Part shown: positions 63,674 through 64,000 of the stretch, piece by piece
How the letters are laid out: every line of letters begins with the position of its first letter
Position numbering within the stretch: position 1 is the stretch's first letter
From: Melioribacter sp.
Lineage (GTDB): Bacteria; Bacteroidota; Ignavibacteria; Ignavibacteriales; Melioribacteraceae
Assembly (NCBI GenBank): GCA_023250955.1
Contig: JAHEZQ010000014.1
Location: 32,080-96,079 of the forward strand
Length of the DNA stretch: 64,000 nucleotides
Direction: 5' to 3'
The notes under the pieces: generated by a model
What the model saw: the letters and a program-made list of their open reading frames with translations, nothing else
What the model was told of the DNA's origin: nothing
Database searches by the model: none
Translations under genes and position numbers: made by a program

Positions 63674-64000
63674 GGGTATATTCTTAAAATAAGTAGTTGA
63701 TAAATTTTAAATGCCTCTGATGGTTTTACATTTTTATCTTTTTTCACCATCTCAGCAAAAATTTCTCCCAGATGATTTGTAATCAAATCTCTTCTATCAA
63801 AACCACCTTGTAAAAAAAATCCCTGCTCGAAATACTCAACAAAGATACCGAGAAATTCAGACAAATTAAAAATGCTAACGTTATAATGAAGAAATGCATT
63901 TGCAAAAAAATGTGCAAGCTTGTCTTTATCGCCAAAGTTGTTGGGTGGTGAATCGTTAAACAATTTTTTGGGTGTATTTTTTAACTTCTCATCGAATATA
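63670..64000 (-). CDS. Unknown protein, cut by the right edge
   Basis: The frame is open through the right edge; only the C-terminal part of about 109 residues is present. It contains GDKDKLAHFFANAFLHYN and DRRDLITNHLGEIFAE, a pattern of small conserved proteins with unknown function. The internal TTG at 63963 is not needed as a start. The stop overlaps the response regulator start, so they are cotranscribed. Confidence 0.6.
   Translation of the reverse strand, partial: IFDEKLKNTPKKLFNDSPPNNFGDKDKLAHFFANAFLHYNVSIFNLSEFLGIFVEYFEQGFFLQGGFDRRDLITNHLGEIFAEMVKKDKNVKPSEAFKIYQLLILRIYP

Overview
The window is a gene-dense, AT-rich bacterial chromosome segment with about 60 protein genes, three tRNA genes and short spacers. 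It most likely comes from a member of the Ignavibacteria or a close relative in the Bacteroidota/Chlorobi group. The evidence is a secreted protein with a type IX secretion C-terminal signal carrying the NYPNPFNPTT motif, an Alternative Complex III operon joined to an A2-type haem-copper oxidase, Bacteroidota-style promoters (TTTG, about 20 bases, TAnnTTTG), and many TTG starts. The lineage is inferred from these traits, not from a database search.

Layout. Positions 1-11.9 kb hold the aerobic respiratory chain: actB (cut by the window edge), actC, an actD-actE fusion, actF, a further membrane cytochrome c, a SCO copper chaperone, oxidase subunits in the order I-III-IV-II, haem O synthase, and an unfamiliar multi-span membrane protein ending in a cytochrome c domain. 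Positions 12.0-19.3 kb are housekeeping (prmC, dtd, a phosphatase-superfamily enzyme, comEC, murB, an MFS/POT-like transporter). Positions 19.3-28 kb are more accessory: a palindromic repeat, an Mrr-like nuclease, a 1470-residue type IX-secreted protein with a 999-bp internal duplication and a cohesin-dockerin-cohesin arrangement, and a MoxR-like ATPase/VWA pair.

Positions 28-39.9 kb carry an unknown protein, a mannose-1-phosphate guanylyltransferase, an RpiB-like protein lacking the usual catalytic cysteine, pyrK-pyrD, folC, rho, a GWxTD-type protein, pdxA, a methyltransferase, ftsE, adk and tadA. The two tRNA-Arg genes just upstream of tadA include tRNA-Arg(ACG), the TadA substrate. Positions 40.5-47.9 kb form a run centred on carbamoyl phosphate: glmS, a cyclic-2,3-diphosphoglycerate-synthetase-like gene, carbamate kinase, a NodU-type O-carbamoyltransferase, an SxtJ-type membrane protein and ornithine carbamoyltransferase. 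This is the most interesting candidate pathway.

Positions 47.9-64 kb hold an APC permease, tRNA-Phe, a pilin-like small protein between strong hairpins, then purC, pgsA, pgpA, cinA, thpR, recA, recX, an acyl-CoA dehydrogenase of glutaryl-CoA type, guaB, a glycosyltransferase, purD, a HIT protein, a sigma-54 response regulator and a gene cut by the right edge. No CRISPR array, complete insertion sequence, rRNA or prophage was seen.
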